Assembly (NCBI RefSeq): GCF_947623445.1
Contig: NC_135240.1
Location: forward strand, 10,850,001 to 10,914,000
Reading direction: 5' to 3'
Length of the DNA stretch: 64,000 bases
Source: Clavelina lepadiformis
Lineage: Eukaryota > Chordata > Ascidiacea > Aplousobranchia > Clavelinidae
The notes under the pieces are model-generated. The model was not told where the DNA came from. It was given only the letters and a program-made list of their open reading frames with translations, and did no database searches. Positions 60,884 to 64,000 of the stretch are shown here, piece by piece. How positions within the stretch are numbered: position 1 is the first letter of the stretch; every line of letters begins with the position of its first letter. Made by a program: the position numbers and the translations under genes.

Positions 60884-61720
60884 CTAAAACACAGAACTAA
60901 ATAAAAACCCTTAATAATTTTGATGAATTTTTTAGGCCTTAACAAATTTGTATAACGATAGAAGCCTTTATGTTGTTGTAATATTTGATTTCTATGAACT
61001 AGCAGATATGGAAACACTTTGGTACTTCCCCACAGCCAATCAGTCATTCTCTATGGTGAATCTCAATCTTGACAAAGCAGCAACTGTAACTGTAAGTGCA
61101 TGAGCAGACAAGCAAATCGCAAAACTTCGTGCCCATATTTTGTGGCGAGTTTCAAGCATAAGGGCTAAATTCGCATTCATATAAGGTCCACTAGGTTTCA
61201 GCGATTTTACTGAAGCGCGTAAAATATTTGCCAGTTTTTTTTTGTATCAAAAATTGTTACCTAAACAAGGTCGGGTCTCTTACTTTTATACGTTCATATC
61301 AGGATGGAGTATTAAGGATTTATTACGTTATAATTTAACTTGTATGGCCGCATAACTCCTTTTCATTCAGGCCTTAAAGGCAAAGTGCAAAAGTATAAGA
61401 GACTCATAACTTCATTATTGGCATATACAGTATCAGTATATACGCGTACGGTAACATATTATGTACACCATACCATTCAATGTGGTAGTCTGATTGCGTT
61501 CAACACTTGGGCCAATAAGCGATGGACGGTTACACTGTCATTTAAAACTTGGGACTGAACATTTATATCACGTTGGTAGGGTAGCCGATCAGGAAATATA
61601 CAAAACTAGACTAAGCTTCATATTACAGTATTGGAATTGTTTACTAGGCCAACGAATGGGCTCAGTTGTATGCTTATAAACAGCCAATTCAGCTGTCCAG
61701 TACTGAATAATAAGTTAACA
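60884..61720. other. Gap between the Hip-like gene and sarcalumenin
   Basis: The two flanking genes diverge, so promoters should lie here. Apart from the possible MTDWLWGSTK exon near 61047-61018 (minus), I see nothing assignable. Confidence 0.45.

Positions 61721-64000
<2,280 letters not shown>

Overview
This is a 64 kb piece of an animal nuclear genome. It is AT-rich (roughly 60-65% A+T by eye), with GT-AG introns from about 60 bp to several kb and short 3' UTRs. The gene content is that of an invertebrate chordate: one caudal/Cdx ParaHox gene, one undivided ARAP gene, one MTM1/MTMR1/MTMR2-type myotubularin, and a sarcalumenin. My best guess is an ascidian tunicate. That is inference from gene content and compactness, because no rRNA or mitochondrial marker is present.

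Left to right: the first coding exon of a Cdx homeobox gene (501-1092, minus; the homeobox itself lies off the left edge); about 7.3 kb with no recognisable gene; a 24 kb, 36-exon ARAP gene (8439-32471, minus); an 8 kb intergenic stretch rich in small transposons (32472-40449); a myotubularin phosphatase (40450-45412, plus, 12 exons); MITD1 (47919-48937, minus, 3 exons); an intronless type II transmembrane serine protease (49513-50919, minus); the mitochondrial Xaa-Pro aminopeptidase XPNPEP3 (52875-56398, plus, 11 exons); an SLC25A45/47/48-type mitochondrial carrier (57313-59424, minus, 7 exons); the last two exons of a Hip/ST13-like coiled-coil protein (60453-60883, minus); and the 5' part of sarcalumenin (61721 to the right edge, plus, at least 6 exons).

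I rebuilt the exon models by hand from splice sites, reading frame and family resemblance. Exon phases agree at every junction, and the summed coding lengths are multiples of three for ARAP (6327 nt, 2108 aa), the myotubularin (1821 nt, 606 aa), MITD1 (753 nt, 250 aa), XPNPEP3 (1530 nt, 509 aa) and the carrier (1008 nt, 335 aa).

The genes form no operon and are not one pathway. Two themes recur. One is phosphoinositide-controlled membrane traffic: ARAP (PIP3-regulated Arf/Rho GAP), the myotubularin (PI3P / PI(3,5)P2 phosphatase) and MITD1 (ESCRT-III partner). The other is mitochondria: XPNPEP3 and the SLC25 carrier.

The most interesting non-genic content is a set of non-autonomous hAT-type elements, four of them with perfect 8-bp target-site duplications. 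There is also a 0.5 kb imperfect-palindrome (foldback) element, two inverted copies of a TACCG-rich repeat flanking the myotubularin gene, two tRNA-derived SINE-like copies, and an 81-bp tandem duplication that copies a splice acceptor and the start of a myotubularin exon. I found no CRISPR, operon-like or otherwise clearly new biological system.
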